Below the pieces are notes generated by a model, which was not told the DNA's origin, ran no database searches, and saw nothing but the letters and a program-made list of their open reading frames with translations. Of a DNA stretch of 64,000 nt, positions 17,771-26,994 are shown in pieces. Position numbers and translations under genes: made by a program. Origin of the DNA: Chryseobacterium pennipullorum. GTDB taxonomy: Bacteria > Bacteroidota > Bacteroidia > Flavobacteriales > Weeksellaceae. The stretch is from assembly GCF_003384725.1 (NCBI RefSeq), contig NZ_QNVV01000004.1:62001-126000 (forward strand). The letters are read 5' to 3'. Position 1 is the first letter of the stretch. Each line of letters begins with the position of its first letter.

Positions 17771-19309
17771 CTATTTTTCGGGCATCACCTTATACGTAGG
17801 GTCTTCCTGGATATTCACTTCAACTACCGCTTCGGCATTTTTAAGTATTCTTATGCAATCTTCGCTGAGATGGCGCAGATGCAGTGTTTTATTGTGTTGC
17901 TTATACCGTTTTGATAATTTATCTAACGCATCTATCGCACTCATATCCACAATTCTGCTTTCTTTAAAATCAACCACCACCTGATCAGGATCATTTGCAG
18001 GGTCAAATTTATCTGTAAATGCAGTTACTGAACCAAAAAATAAGGGTCCGTAAATTTCATAATGTTTCACCCCGTGTTCGTCTACATGTTTTCTTGCCCG
18101 GATTCTCTTCGCATTGTCCCATGCAAAAACCAAAGCTGAAATGATCACTCCAACCAGAACAGCTAGCGCAAGATTGTGTAAAACCACCGTAATCACGGCT
18201 ACAGTAACCCCTACAAAAATGTCAGATTTCGGCATTTTATTAGCAATTCTGATAGACACCCACTGGAACGTACTGATGGCTACCATCATCATCACGCCTA
18301 CCAAGGCGGCCATAGGAATTTTTTCAATGACAGGTGCTCCAAAAAGAATTATTATTAAAATCAGCAGTGATGCGATAATTCCTGATAGCCTGGCTCTGGA
18401 ACCGGCATTAAGATTTACCAAGGTCTGAGCCACCATTGCACAGCCGCCCATTCCGCCGAAGAAACCGTTGGTCATATTCGCGACCCCCTGGGCAACAGAT
18501 TCTTTGTTGGCGCTTCCCTTGGTATTGGTAATTTCATCAACCATTGATAATGTAAGCAGAGATTCAATAAGCCCTACTCCTGCCATGATCAAAGCATATG
18601 GAAAAATGATTTGCAGGGTTTCCAGAGAAAAAGGGATCTGCGGAATATGAAACCGGGGAAGATCTCCGCTGATATGAGCAATATCTGCTACCGTTTTTGT
18701 AGGAATACTGAATACAAGAACTACAGCGAAAACAATAATAATTGCAACCAGGGAAGCTGGAACTGCTTTTGTGATTTTTGGAAAGAAGTAAACTACTGCA
18801 ATGGTCAGCGCTGTGAGCCCTCCCATAATATATAGAGGCGCTCCCTGCAGCCAATTCACAGCTCCATTGGGATCTGTAATTTTAAACTGCTCAACCTGCG
18901 CCATAAAGATAATAATGGCCAACCCATTCAAAAACCCATACATAACCGGCTGTGGAATAAGCCTTACAAATTTTCCCAGTTTAAAAACTCCTACCAGCAT
19001 CTGAAGAATTCCGGCAAGAGCCACTGTAGCAAATAGATATTCTACTCCATGAGACTGTATCAAGGCAATTAACACCACTACTGTGGCACCGGCACCTCCA
19101 GAAACCATTCCCGGACGTCCTCCTAAAACAGCTGTTACCAGCCCCATCAGAAAGGCAGCATACAGCCCGGTAAGCGGAGAAAGCCCTGCCAGAATCGCAA
19201 ATGAAAGAGATTCCGGAATCATGGTCATGGCAACGGTAAAGCCGGCCAACAGCTCGTTTTTATAATTTATTTTTTTCGAAAAATCGAATAAACTGATAGT
19301 ATTTTTCAT
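17771..19309 (-). CDS. SulP-family anion transporter with STAS domain
   Basis: 512 aa. About a dozen membrane segments carry SulP signatures, including AGFTVAMTMIPESLSFAILAGLSPLTGLYAAF near the start and GGMGGCAMVAQTLVNLN in the middle. A cytoplasmic STAS domain follows (about 410-505, VDFKESRIVDMSAIDALDKL). Substrate may be sulfate, bicarbonate or another anion and cannot be told from sequence. It is monocistronic. A good promoter lies so close to the ATG that the leader would be very short. Confidence 0.9.
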   Translation of the reverse strand: MKNTISLFDFSKKINYKNELLAGFTVAMTMIPESLSFAILAGLSPLTGLYAAFLMGLVTAVLGGRPGMVSGGAGATVVVLIALIQSHGVEYLFATVALAGILQMLVGVFKLGKFVRLIPQPVMYGFLNGLAIIIFMAQVEQFKITDPNGAVNWLQGAPLYIMGGLTALTIAVVYFFPKITKAVPASLVAIIIVFAVVLVFSIPTKTVADIAHISGDLPRFHIPQIPFSLETLQIIFPYALIMAGVGLIESLLTLSMVDEITNTKGSANKESVAQGVANMTNGFFGGMGGCAMVAQTLVNLNAGSRARLSGIIASLLILIIILFGAPVIEKIPMAALVGVMMMVAISTFQWVSIRIANKMPKSDIFVGVTVAVITVVLHNLALAVLVGVIISALVFAWDNAKRIRARKHVDEHGVKHYEIYGPLFFGSVTAFTDKFDPANDPDQVVVDFKESRIVDMSAIDALDKLSKRYKQHNKTLHLRHLSEDCIRILKNAEAVVEVNIQEDPTYKVMPEK

Positions 19310-19316
19310 TGCACGA

Positions 19317-19347
19317 CAAAGGTATCAACTTGCTGAACGTTATACAA
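19317..19347 (-). promoter_or_regulatory. Promoter of the SulP gene
   Basis: On the reverse strand TTG (19345-19347) and TACCTTTG (19317-19324) are 20 nt apart, close to the Bacteroidota consensus. Transcription would begin only a few bases before the start codon at 19309, implying a near-leaderless mRNA or a slightly later start codon. Confidence 0.5.
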
Positions 19348-19513
19348 TTTTTCTGTTAACCCGTTTTAATATTTCTGTCTGGCAAAATGTAAATATTACA
19401 CTTATTCAAAGATATAATATGTTAATTTTACATAAAATTATCCCATAATGAGGTATTTTTAAATTTCCCAGTGCTTTTGCTTTTTATTTTTGTTTAAATT
19501 TGAAAACAATTAA

Positions 19514-19687
19514 GCAGATTATTTAGCACTGATTAAACGAATAGGTAAAATTGGCGACTGGTACATCGTCAGCTATCCTATAAATAAAAGCTTAGCATAC
19601 CCAGAAAAGCATAAAGAAACTTTAACAGGGGATATATTATTTACACAAAATGGCAGAAAGAGAAGTTTGATAAGGGAAGGAGTATGA
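19514..19687 (+). pseudogene. Possible coding remnant without start codon
   Basis: Within the 627-nt gap between SulP and the HTH genes, an open stretch of 57 codons has protein-like composition (for example KIGDWYIVSYPIN and GDILFTQNGRKR). It is bounded by TAA and TGA and has no ATG. It may be the remains of a decayed gene. The rest of the gap (19310-19513 and 19688-19936) shows nothing I can name apart from the SulP promoter. Confidence 0.25.
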
Positions 19688-19936
19688 TGAACTGTATTGA
19701 AAATAAGCAATATACTAAACCGATTAAAGCAATATGAAAGCGTTCCTGTAAGGCATTCAACACTCCAATCTGTTTTTAGAATTTCATAAAATTTCTACTT
19801 TACAAGCTTCGGCATTGTAATCTGTTGCTTGATTTTTTTTTCATCCAACATCAAACAATGGCAATTAATATACAATGATATAGACACCTGATATCCGTTT
19901 TTATGCAGGAGTTTTAAACAAAAGATACCCGCAAAA

Positions 19937-20365
19937 ATGTTATATAAAGAAATCCATATAGGAAAATTTATTAAAGAAAGAGTTGACGAAAGCAAAATAA
20001 CCATCGAAAGAATATGCAAATTTCTGAATCGCGATGAAGATGCTGTGGAAGATATGTATACAAATACATCAATGGATACGGACCTTCTCTTGCGATGGAG
20101 CAAATTGCTGGAATATGATTTTTTCAGACTGTACAGCTCGCACCTTATTTTGTACGCACCACCATCAGCAGTGGGTAAAAACCAGCAAAAATCTGACAAG
20201 ATTCCTTATTTCAGAAAAAACATTTACACCCAGGAAATCAAAGATTTTATTATGAAAAGAATCCTTTCCGGTGAAATGACCCAGAACGACGTCATCAAAG
20301 AATACTCTATTCCTAAAAGCACGCTGCACAGATGGCTTCAGAAGACTGATAATACTAACGGCTAA
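19937..20365 (+). CDS. Small HTH protein (transposase-like tail)
   Basis: 142 aa. The first ~65 residues resemble a Cro/C1-like helical bundle (IKERVDESKITIERICKFL). The C-terminus has an IS3/helix-turn-helix-type segment, SGEMTQNDVIKEYSIPKSTLHRWLQK, of the kind seen in transposase OrfA. There is no catalytic transposase ORF next to it and no terminal inverted repeats that I can see. It is therefore either a domesticated regulator or a leftover of an IS-like element. A second HTH gene follows 12 nt later. Confidence 0.7.
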   Translation: MLYKEIHIGKFIKERVDESKITIERICKFLNRDEDAVEDMYTNTSMDTDLLLRWSKLLEYDFFRLYSSHLILYAPPSAVGKNQQKSDKIPYFRKNIYTQEIKDFIMKRILSGEMTQNDVIKEYSIPKSTLHRWLQKTDNTNG

Positions 20366-20377
20366 CCTTCTATAGAT

Positions 20378-20716
20378 ATGCGTCCCAATTACAAAAAAAT
20401 TTACCAGGACATGCTTCGGCTGGAACATCCGGAAAAGTTAGAAGATCCAAAGATCAAAGAGCTTCTGGAGAAACTTCATACGACGGAAGATGTTCTTAAG
20501 TTCAATGAAAAGCTGTTTAAACAGTCCCGTGAAAATCAAAAACTTAAGACTTATGACAAAAAAACAATGCTCAAACTTCTTCAGTATCAAAAGAAGCATG
20601 AGCACTCTACAAGTTATATGTCTAAAAAATATAAAATAAGCAGAACTACGCTCGCCAAATGGAAATCTATGTTTGAGGAAGAGCTTGAAAATACGATGAA
20701 AAGTACCGGTAAGTAG
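20378..20716 (+). CDS. Small HTH protein, partner of preceding gene
   Basis: 112 aa, highly charged, with a C-terminal helix-turn-helix (STSYMSKKYKISRTTLAKWKS) similar in layout to the tail of the gene before it. The N-terminal half is helical with no signature. The 12-nt spacing and shared architecture suggest a bicistronic unit. The stop codon lies inside the terminator loop. Function unknown; DNA binding is inferred. Confidence 0.65.
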   Translation: MRPNYKKIYQDMLRLEHPEKLEDPKIKELLEKLHTTEDVLKFNEKLFKQSRENQKLKTYDKKTMLKLLQYQKKHEHSTSYMSKKYKISRTTLAKWKSMFEEELENTMKSTGK

Positions 20717-20732
20717 CCCACCGGTACTTTTC
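20698..20732. terminator. Bidirectional terminator overlapping a stop codon
   Basis: GAAAAGTACCGG (20698-20709) pairs perfectly with CCGGTACTTTTC (20721-20732). The 11-nt loop contains the TAG of the upstream HTH gene. It also lies just past the end of the leftward gene at 20749. Confidence 0.75.
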
Positions 20733-20748
20733 AAACTTTAATGCAGTA

Positions 20749-21276
20749 TTATCCGAAAAATAATGAAACGAACAGCTCAAAGAGTCTGAAAATTCCTAAA
20801 ATAAGGCTTACAATCACCAGCCCAATGACGGAATAGAACCCCAATCCTATCCAAAAATCATCTTTTGTGGGCTGATAACTCTCTTTCTCTCTGTTCCTAG
20901 GCTTAAAATCGGGAATATGATTGGTCATTTTAAGGCTGTTGTCTTCCAGTTCCTTCATTACGTTTTTCGCATGGCTGTCAAGCCAATATTTGTTGCCTCT
21001 GAAAACAATATCTTTCAAAATAGCATTTCCTGAATTGCTAAGCGACTGCCTGTAAATATCCACTGATTTTTTCATGTCATCATTTTCCGGCTCACATAAT
21101 ATCCAGAATTTTCCCGCTTCATCCAGAAACCCTGCATCGTAGTAGATATGACCGAGTTTTTTTCTGAGAGAAATATCATCCGGGAATGTATTGATCAAAT
21201 TTCTTAGCCGGTCACATGCTTTTTTTTTCCTGCCTTCTTTAAGGTCGTATTCAATTTTATATAATGCTGCTCTCAT
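20749..21276 (-). CDS. TPR-like membrane-anchored protein (DUF6584-like)
   Basis: 175 aa. The N-terminal ~75 residues read as one or two TPR-like helical pairs (YKIEYDLKEGRKKKACDRLRNLI, then LRKKLGHIYYDAGFLDEAGKFW). A charged linker and a C-terminal hydrophobic helix follow (about 147-172), placing it in the membrane with the TPR part in the cytoplasm. It resembles the DUF6584 group, but I am not certain of the family name. Monocistronic. Confidence 0.6.
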   Translation of the reverse strand: MRAALYKIEYDLKEGRKKKACDRLRNLINTFPDDISLRKKLGHIYYDAGFLDEAGKFWILCEPENDDMKKSVDIYRQSLSNSGNAILKDIVFRGNKYWLDSHAKNVMKELEDNSLKMTNHIPDFKPRNREKESYQPTKDDFWIGLGFYSVIGLVIVSLILGIFRLFELFVSLFFG

Positions 21277-21569
21277 CTTTGTATTCTATGTAGGTTATAT
21301 GATACGGATATCCATTCCCATAAAACAGCTTGATACATGTTCTGTTTTGAATGGGACTGAAGGTCAAGCCCTCTTTTTTCCAATATATTGAGCAAAGTAA
21401 TGACATAATAGCGCAATCTTTTTGCGTAGACTGACCGTATAAAAAAATAAAAGGTTCTCTTGTAGCCTGATCATTAAAATCTTCTATTATTTGTTTTTAC
21501 CAAAGAGATCAGCATTCATGGCATTTGACAGATTCATTTTTTAGCTTTGTACCTATTAAACCAAGAACT

Positions 21570-22016
21570 ATGATTAAAGGATTATATGAAACTCACGTAC
21601 AAGTAAGTGACCTGGAAAATGCGATACAGTTTTATACAGAAATATTAGGGTTACAACTTGCCCACAGGGACGAAACGAGACCGATTGCTTTTTTATGGAT
21701 CGGTAAAGGGAAAGAATTTATGCTGGGGCTATGGGAGCAAAAAGAAAATCTGCAAACGAGGCATTTTGCATTTACGAGTACGAAGGAAGACATTTTAAAT
21801 CGTTCTGTGGAATTCCTGAAGAATAAAGACCTTATTCCCTATAATTTTCTGAAAGACGGCTCCATTCAGCCGATGGTATTTGCCTGGATGCCGGCGTTAG
21901 CCATTTACTTTAACGACCCGGACGGCAATCAGCTGGAGTTTATTTCAGTACTGGAAGGAGAAGGAAAACCGGAGCTTGGTGTACTTTCCTATGAAGATTG
22001 GATGCAGCAGCAATAG
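21570..22016 (+). CDS. VOC-family (glyoxalase-like) protein
   Basis: 148 aa from the ATG at 21570 (MIKGLYETHVQVSDLENAIQ). Fifteen codons available upstream are not family-like. The paired beta-alpha-beta-beta-beta units of the vicinal-oxygen-chelate fold are visible: HVQVSDLENAIQFYTEILGL at the start and AIYFNDPDGNQLEFI near the end. Metal ligands H9 and the late E are in place. Substrate unknown. A TAGCTTTG element (21542-21549) lies upstream, but its -33 partner spacing is poor. Confidence 0.85.
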   Translation: MIKGLYETHVQVSDLENAIQFYTEILGLQLAHRDETRPIAFLWIGKGKEFMLGLWEQKENLQTRHFAFTSTKEDILNRSVEFLKNKDLIPYNFLKDGSIQPMVFAWMPALAIYFNDPDGNQLEFISVLEGEGKPELGVLSYEDWMQQQ

Positions 22017-22022
22017 CACAAC

Positions 22023-22056
22023 AAAAAAAGGACAGTATATCTCAATATCTGTCCTT
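22023..22056 (-). terminator. Rho-independent terminator
   Basis: AAGGACAG and CTGTCCTT (22028-22035 with 22049-22056) form the stem. On the reverse strand it is followed by a run of seven T, so it ends the leftward SWIM operon. Confidence 0.75.
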
Positions 22057-22063
22057 CTGTGAG

Positions 22064-23407
22064 TTAAACGGCAATCATCTTTTTTACCGCCAAAACATGT
22101 TTGCATGGTCCCCGCAATCCCTGATATTTACTGAACCACTCGCAGGTACAGCGTTCTTTTCCGGTTTCGATAATGATTGTGTGATGTACGCCTGTCCCTT
22201 CTACCCGGGCTTCCGTTCTGTCACTATTGCTGCTTATAATTTCAACTTTCCCAGTCTCAATCAGCTTTTCAGCATTTTTCATCCGGGGATTGAGCTCAAG
22301 GATACGGTCTAGCTTGAAAGGTAATCTCCGGTAGAAAAAACCATGATCATCCAGGTCATATCCCAGCAGACCCACAGCCGCAAGCCTTCCGGTAAGATTC
22401 TCTGTTTTTTTGAGGCTGATATTCTCATCCAGCGCCAGCATAGCAGCATTAAATGACTGATTGGCATAAGCGTATTTATCCAGTGCATCAATCCACTCAT
22501 CAGAAACATCCTCTATAAGGTTTTCCAGTACAGCGCCTTCTCCTGAGAAGCCCCGCCAGCTTTCTCTGGATAAAGAAAAACAGAACCTTATATTGCCCAT
22601 ATACAGCTGCCAGGTGGTAGACTGCATTGCAGGATGCGGAAAAACCTGCATATAGTCTATATACGGTAATAATGGCTCCAACAGACGCAACCTGTGCAAC
22701 CCACCAATACAAACGGCATCCCCTGATTTTACCGGCGAAAACATCGGTTTGTTACCCCGTACGATCAGATAGTAGTCTGATTTTACCACTCCTTTCGGCA
22801 TTCCCCTGAAAAGCTGTTGTGTTTGAATTTTATTAAAGGTATGCTGCTTTTCTGATTCTGAAAGATACACCTGGACGGTTCCCAGCCCTTTGATCCATTT
22901 CAGGGGCAAAGGAACTTTCCGTTCCACTACTCTTTCACTTTCCTTGTGCAATCCTACTTCTTTCTCACCAACGGAAAGCATAATTTTTTCATTAGGTCGG
23001 ATACTTCCTAAAGCCGTGATCATAGGCTGGTTAAAATCTACGTTTGTGGTTCCGTTTTCCAGAAATTCTCCATCCAGACCATCCGGCAAAACATCCACCC
23101 GTGCATATACTCCCGCACAATGGGAAAATCCTTCGAAGCGAAGTCTTTCATTTCCAGCAGTCACTACCGGGTCCTTTAGCAATGCCATCTGAAACGGAGA
23201 CAGATTAAAGCTTGACTTCACAATATTGGAAAGCGTAATGAGACAACGCGCTAAAATAAAGGGCTGTCCGACATTTCCCCAGAAAAAACACGGAACATCA
23301 GTGTTTTTCTGTATCTCACTGTATTTAGCGAGAAACAGTTCTTCCATCGCATCCTTCTTTACCAAAGAAGAGGCCCTGGAATAGTTGTATATAAGCGTAT
23401 CTTCCAT
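22064..23407 (-). CDS. SWIM zinc-finger protein
   Basis: 447 aa. The C-terminus holds a SWIM finger, C420-x-C422 then C435-x-H437 (ERCTCEWFSKYQGLRGPCKHVL), normally used for DNA or protein binding. The rest is a large uncharacterised domain. It starts 3 nt after the DUF6493-like gene, so the two form one unit. SWIM proteins of this type are often found near MoxR/vWA gene sets, one of which lies further upstream here (32.8-40.4 kb). A role in a conflict or stress system is inference. Confidence 0.8.
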   Translation of the reverse strand: MEDTLIYNYSRASSLVKKDAMEELFLAKYSEIQKNTDVPCFFWGNVGQPFILARCLITLSNIVKSSFNLSPFQMALLKDPVVTAGNERLRFEGFSHCAGVYARVDVLPDGLDGEFLENGTTNVDFNQPMITALGSIRPNEKIMLSVGEKEVGLHKESERVVERKVPLPLKWIKGLGTVQVYLSESEKQHTFNKIQTQQLFRGMPKGVVKSDYYLIVRGNKPMFSPVKSGDAVCIGGLHRLRLLEPLLPYIDYMQVFPHPAMQSTTWQLYMGNIRFCFSLSRESWRGFSGEGAVLENLIEDVSDEWIDALDKYAYANQSFNAAMLALDENISLKKTENLTGRLAAVGLLGYDLDDHGFFYRRLPFKLDRILELNPRMKNAEKLIETGKVEIISSNSDRTEARVEGTGVHHTIIIETGKERCTCEWFSKYQGLRGPCKHVLAVKKMIAV

Positions 23408-23410
23408 AAA

Positions 23411-26107
23411 TTATTTTTTTAGGAGAAGATTGCAGATTTTTTTCAGGCTCGAGTTTTCTTTCCAGCTGTTAAGTTTTTCGATCACTTTCTGATGAGCTTC
23501 CGATTGGTTTAATGCCAGTACTTCGTGATAAACTTCGAGCAGTTTTTTTAAATTGGTAACGGGATTTTCCATCTGAAGTAAGATATTCAGGATCAGTTCT
23601 TCTATGGCGATATTATGATTTTTACTTACATTCAGCATGTGGTGCTGCATAAGATCCGTTAATCGTTTTATAGGAGCCCACTCCAGCTTTTCATGCAGAC
23701 CTATGACTCTTCCCAATCTTACATTATCCATCATCTGATGAGAAGTATGTTCCAGCCATATCTCGGCAGCGGTTCCCCGGATTGTTTTATCACCATCCAG
23801 AAAGATTGTTCCTAAAAAAAGATATCCCATTTCGTCCAGGGGCTTTTTAATCTGATACAGTGCCTGTGCCGTATTAAGAACCATATTCCTTTCATAGACT
23901 TCGGCCATTCCCGAATAGAAGAGGCATTCTTTGATTACTTTTGCCAGTGTATTGGCAGGCGTATTGGGAAAGCACCACATCATGGCAGGAATTTCAGAAA
24001 GGTCTTTCTGCTCGGCAATGATATACTCCATGAATAAAGGTTCTTTTCTTTTTTCAAGGTGGTATTTTGGAATTACAATATTCAGCTCTGCAGGATAATA
24101 TGAGTTTTTCTTACTGTCTATGGTTTTCCACCCATAAACTCCTGAAAAGAATTCCCGGGGAATATTGCTGTACCCTAACTCTTTAAACTCTTCAAAAACA
24201 GTTTCGGGAGAGCGGGTAATCCCTGCAGTCAACCACCAGGAAGGGTGATCAAAACGTCCTTCAGGTCTATCATTTTTACCAAAAAAGAAAAGCAATAAGT
24301 CTTTATATTCTCCTTTTAATCGTTTCTCAACAAGTTTCAGGGCTTCAGCCGTATGGTCTAATGCACATCGCTGAAGTGCCAGCTGCACATCCAGATGATG
24401 GGGTTCTATATTGCTGTTTTGATAGATCTCAAATCTTTCCACCAAAGTAACCGGAGCGATCCAGCAAGGCGCATGGGTCATGGTAAACATTAACGGGGTA
24501 GTATCTCCTGATTTGATTTTTTGGGACGCATATATTGCGATTTCCCTGAAGGCTTTGGCTACAGGATCTTCAGCTCCTACTTTTTCTATGGGCCCCAGCT
24601 TTTTGCTATAATTGGAGTAAGCTTCTCGGGTCGCTTCATCTTCACAGGTCCTTTGGTATATTTTTTCAAGATTTTTAAGTTGAACCGGGTATTTCTCCAG
24701 TAGATTCAATCCATAATTGATAATCAGATTGCACAGCAGGACATTCAGGTACGGGACTTCCCATTTAGCGATGGTCTTACAGGCCTTGAGAAATACAGGC
24801 TCTATTAATTTTACAGATTCCTCATCAGCCTGATCCGCGAAACGGATAAATCCATTCAGTGCAACATCACAATGGTAGCTGTATGGGTCCTCTATAGCCA
24901 GAGGAAGAAAGAACATAAGATCTTCAAAGCTTTGGAGTTCTTTAAGTTCATTTTCTTTGCCCGTAAGCGCTATTTTTTCAGAAGTGATCGCCTCCAGTTC
25001 ATGCTTTTTGTCTTCCACATATTTTATCAGAAGAGGGCGCACAGTAGTGAGTATATTATCGGAGTAATGAGAAAGTGCTTCTGTCATATTTTCCGAAACG
25101 GGAATATATTTCAGGATCATTTTTGCTGCCTTAGACTGTATCCCATCATCTTTGCTGACAAATGCAGTTCCCAGAGCCATCCCCAGCATTTCCGGATCAG
25201 TTTTTTTCTTTTGTAAGATTTTTTCTGTGACCGTCAGGCTGGAGTTGACCACTGTCTTTACTTCTGAACTCAGCAGATTTGGAAGATAATGGGCAAACTC
25301 ATCACTTTTAAAGGCAGGGTCTGTTAATATTTTTTTCAAATGCGCCAGGATGGTATTCACCGCTTTCGACTGTACAGAAGCCAGCCCGGCAAGCAACTCA
25401 TCCTGCAGGCTTACCAATTCTTCTTCAGTGGGCTTTAATGCGGTAAAGGCATCCATAAACCAACCGGTCACATTTTTGTTAAAATTCCTATTCGAAGCCA
25501 AAAGACATTCAGTCAGAAACCTCTTTCTTTCCACTTTTTCCTCGGCTATAAGCTTTTGCACCAGAGGGAACCATTCTTTGCGGAACGGAAGCGATTTGGA
25601 TGGATATTGGCACAGATACCAAAAATGGGTAGCAAGGGTTTCGGGATGATGATCTAGGTCAGAAGGATAATTGCTGAGATGGTATCCAAGAAGCTCGGGC
25701 TTTGGCTGTACATAGCCTTTCGCAGTCCATCCCAGAATATCCTGGTAATTAAAAGCGGTAAACTCGGCATCGATGGAATCATTGATAAAGTCTGAAAACC
25801 AATCCGGGCAGCCCCATTCCAGAATCTGTTCGGTCTGCTCTATATTGCGGAAAATGCTCCAGTAATTTTTACCAAAGTTCTTCTGGTCCATACAAACAAA
25901 TGATGCAATATCAATGATAGAATGCTGGTCTACGGATCCAGCCGTATGGTAGGAGTTCTTCGTCATGACGATCTTGCTGATCTCCCGGTCCATTTTCTTT
26001 ATCGTCGGCACTAAGGTCTTTCTCTCTTCGGCAGTAAGCTTTTTCAGAAAGGGGATGATCTCATGTATTTGTTCCTCATTAAGGATCTCATAAAGTCTTT
26101 CTTTCAT
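23411..26107 (-). CDS. Large helical-repeat protein (DUF6493-like)
   Basis: 898 aa, soluble, almost wholly alpha-helical and HEAT/ARM-like in feel, with no catalytic motif. The N-terminus (IHEIIPFLKKLTAEERKTLV) is shared with the broken gene immediately upstream. It resembles DUF6493 proteins, which accompany SWIM zinc-finger proteins in Bacteroidota. A scaffold role for the SWIM partner is plausible but unproven. The ATG at 26107 overlaps the frame-shifted tail of the upstream relic. Confidence 0.7.
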   Translation of the reverse strand: MKERLYEILNEEQIHEIIPFLKKLTAEERKTLVPTIKKMDREISKIVMTKNSYHTAGSVDQHSIIDIASFVCMDQKNFGKNYWSIFRNIEQTEQILEWGCPDWFSDFINDSIDAEFTAFNYQDILGWTAKGYVQPKPELLGYHLSNYPSDLDHHPETLATHFWYLCQYPSKSLPFRKEWFPLVQKLIAEEKVERKRFLTECLLASNRNFNKNVTGWFMDAFTALKPTEEELVSLQDELLAGLASVQSKAVNTILAHLKKILTDPAFKSDEFAHYLPNLLSSEVKTVVNSSLTVTEKILQKKKTDPEMLGMALGTAFVSKDDGIQSKAAKMILKYIPVSENMTEALSHYSDNILTTVRPLLIKYVEDKKHELEAITSEKIALTGKENELKELQSFEDLMFFLPLAIEDPYSYHCDVALNGFIRFADQADEESVKLIEPVFLKACKTIAKWEVPYLNVLLCNLIINYGLNLLEKYPVQLKNLEKIYQRTCEDEATREAYSNYSKKLGPIEKVGAEDPVAKAFREIAIYASQKIKSGDTTPLMFTMTHAPCWIAPVTLVERFEIYQNSNIEPHHLDVQLALQRCALDHTAEALKLVEKRLKGEYKDLLLFFFGKNDRPEGRFDHPSWWLTAGITRSPETVFEEFKELGYSNIPREFFSGVYGWKTIDSKKNSYYPAELNIVIPKYHLEKRKEPLFMEYIIAEQKDLSEIPAMMWCFPNTPANTLAKVIKECLFYSGMAEVYERNMVLNTAQALYQIKKPLDEMGYLFLGTIFLDGDKTIRGTAAEIWLEHTSHQMMDNVRLGRVIGLHEKLEWAPIKRLTDLMQHHMLNVSKNHNIAIEELILNILLQMENPVTNLKKLLEVYHEVLALNQSEAHQKVIEKLNSWKENSSLKKICNLLLKK

Positions 26108-26718
26108 TTGGTATTAATTTGATGTATAATTTTTTCAGGTTATTTTCGTTTTGCCAGTTTTCAATTTTTTCAGCAACAGTCCTCTCGGGTGGCGGCTGAT
26201 GCCGGTTCAACAGTTTTTCGTAACCTCACTATAGAGGAAGCCACAGACGAAAAGTTTTCGGTTTCAAAATTGTTATGGGTAACGACAGGATTTAAAATCT
26301 TCAAAAAATGCTGAGTAGAACTGAAACTCAAAAGCAGCTCTTCCTGTTGTGCCAAAATTTCATGATCAGCAGGCTCCAGATAAGCAAAAAGCACCCATTC
26401 CCATACCTTCACATCATCAAATTCTCTCAGAGATAAGATACATTCCTCCAGCCATGAAGGGACATACCATTCATCAATAAACCCCTCCGGCATAGCGTAA
26501 TACCCGGGACTCCGTTTTTCGTATTCATTTCTGGTTTTACAACAGGCAAAAGCAGCTAACACAGAGATAGTATTATGCCCCCATTCTTTATTGATTGTTT
26601 TCTTTAAAACAGCAGCAACTTCTTTTTTATCTCTAGGTGTAAGCTTCTTAAGAAAAGGAACAATTTCCCTTATTTTATCATCTAAGTATATTGCCTTAAA
26701 CTCCTCCTCAATAAGCAT
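26108..26718 (-). pseudogene. Degenerate DUF6493 paralogue (internal deletion and frameshift)
   Basis: Reading from ATG 26718, about 130 residues align with the N-terminus of the 898-aa gene (IREIVPFLKKLTPRDKK against IHEIIPFLKKLTAEERK). The frame then stops at 26170 (DCC end). In the neighbouring frame the sequence continues as ERTVAEKIENWQNENNLKK, which matches the last ~30 residues of the 898-aa protein (KVIEKLNSWKENSSLKK). About 700 residues of middle are therefore gone and the ends are out of frame. A 182-aa product could still be made; I call it a relic. Confidence 0.7.
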
Positions 26719-26952
26719 ATATTCATTCTTGCCAGCTAAAATAACAAAAATTGATTCACAGACACTCAATTATCCCTAAAAAGTGAGTTTTTTAACAAAA
26801 AATTAAGTTAATACAGGGGGCTGTATAACATACCTCACTTAAACAAGTTTAAATCATTAATCAGTGATATATATGATACTAAGAAAATAATCATGAAAAA
26901 TCACTACGTTTGAGCCGCCCTGTATGATCCTGAAGGCACCTCTTTATATACG

Positions 26953-26977
26953 AAAAAACTTCCTTAAAAAAGGAAGC
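26953..26977 (-). terminator. Rho-independent terminator
   Basis: CTTCCTT (26959-26965) pairs with AAGGAAG (26970-26976). The reverse strand continues into six T. It ends the leftward exonuclease gene. Confidence 0.75.
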
Positions 26978-26994
26978 TTCATCTTTGTTTACTT

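Noticed and set aside
19937..20716. Complete insertion sequence
   Set aside because: No catalytic (DDE or HUH) transposase gene, terminal inverted repeats or target duplication found around the HTH pair.
21524..21549. Full promoter for the VOC gene at 21570
   Set aside because: TAGCTTTG fits, but the nearest upstream TTTG is only 14 nt away, too close for the Bacteroidota consensus.
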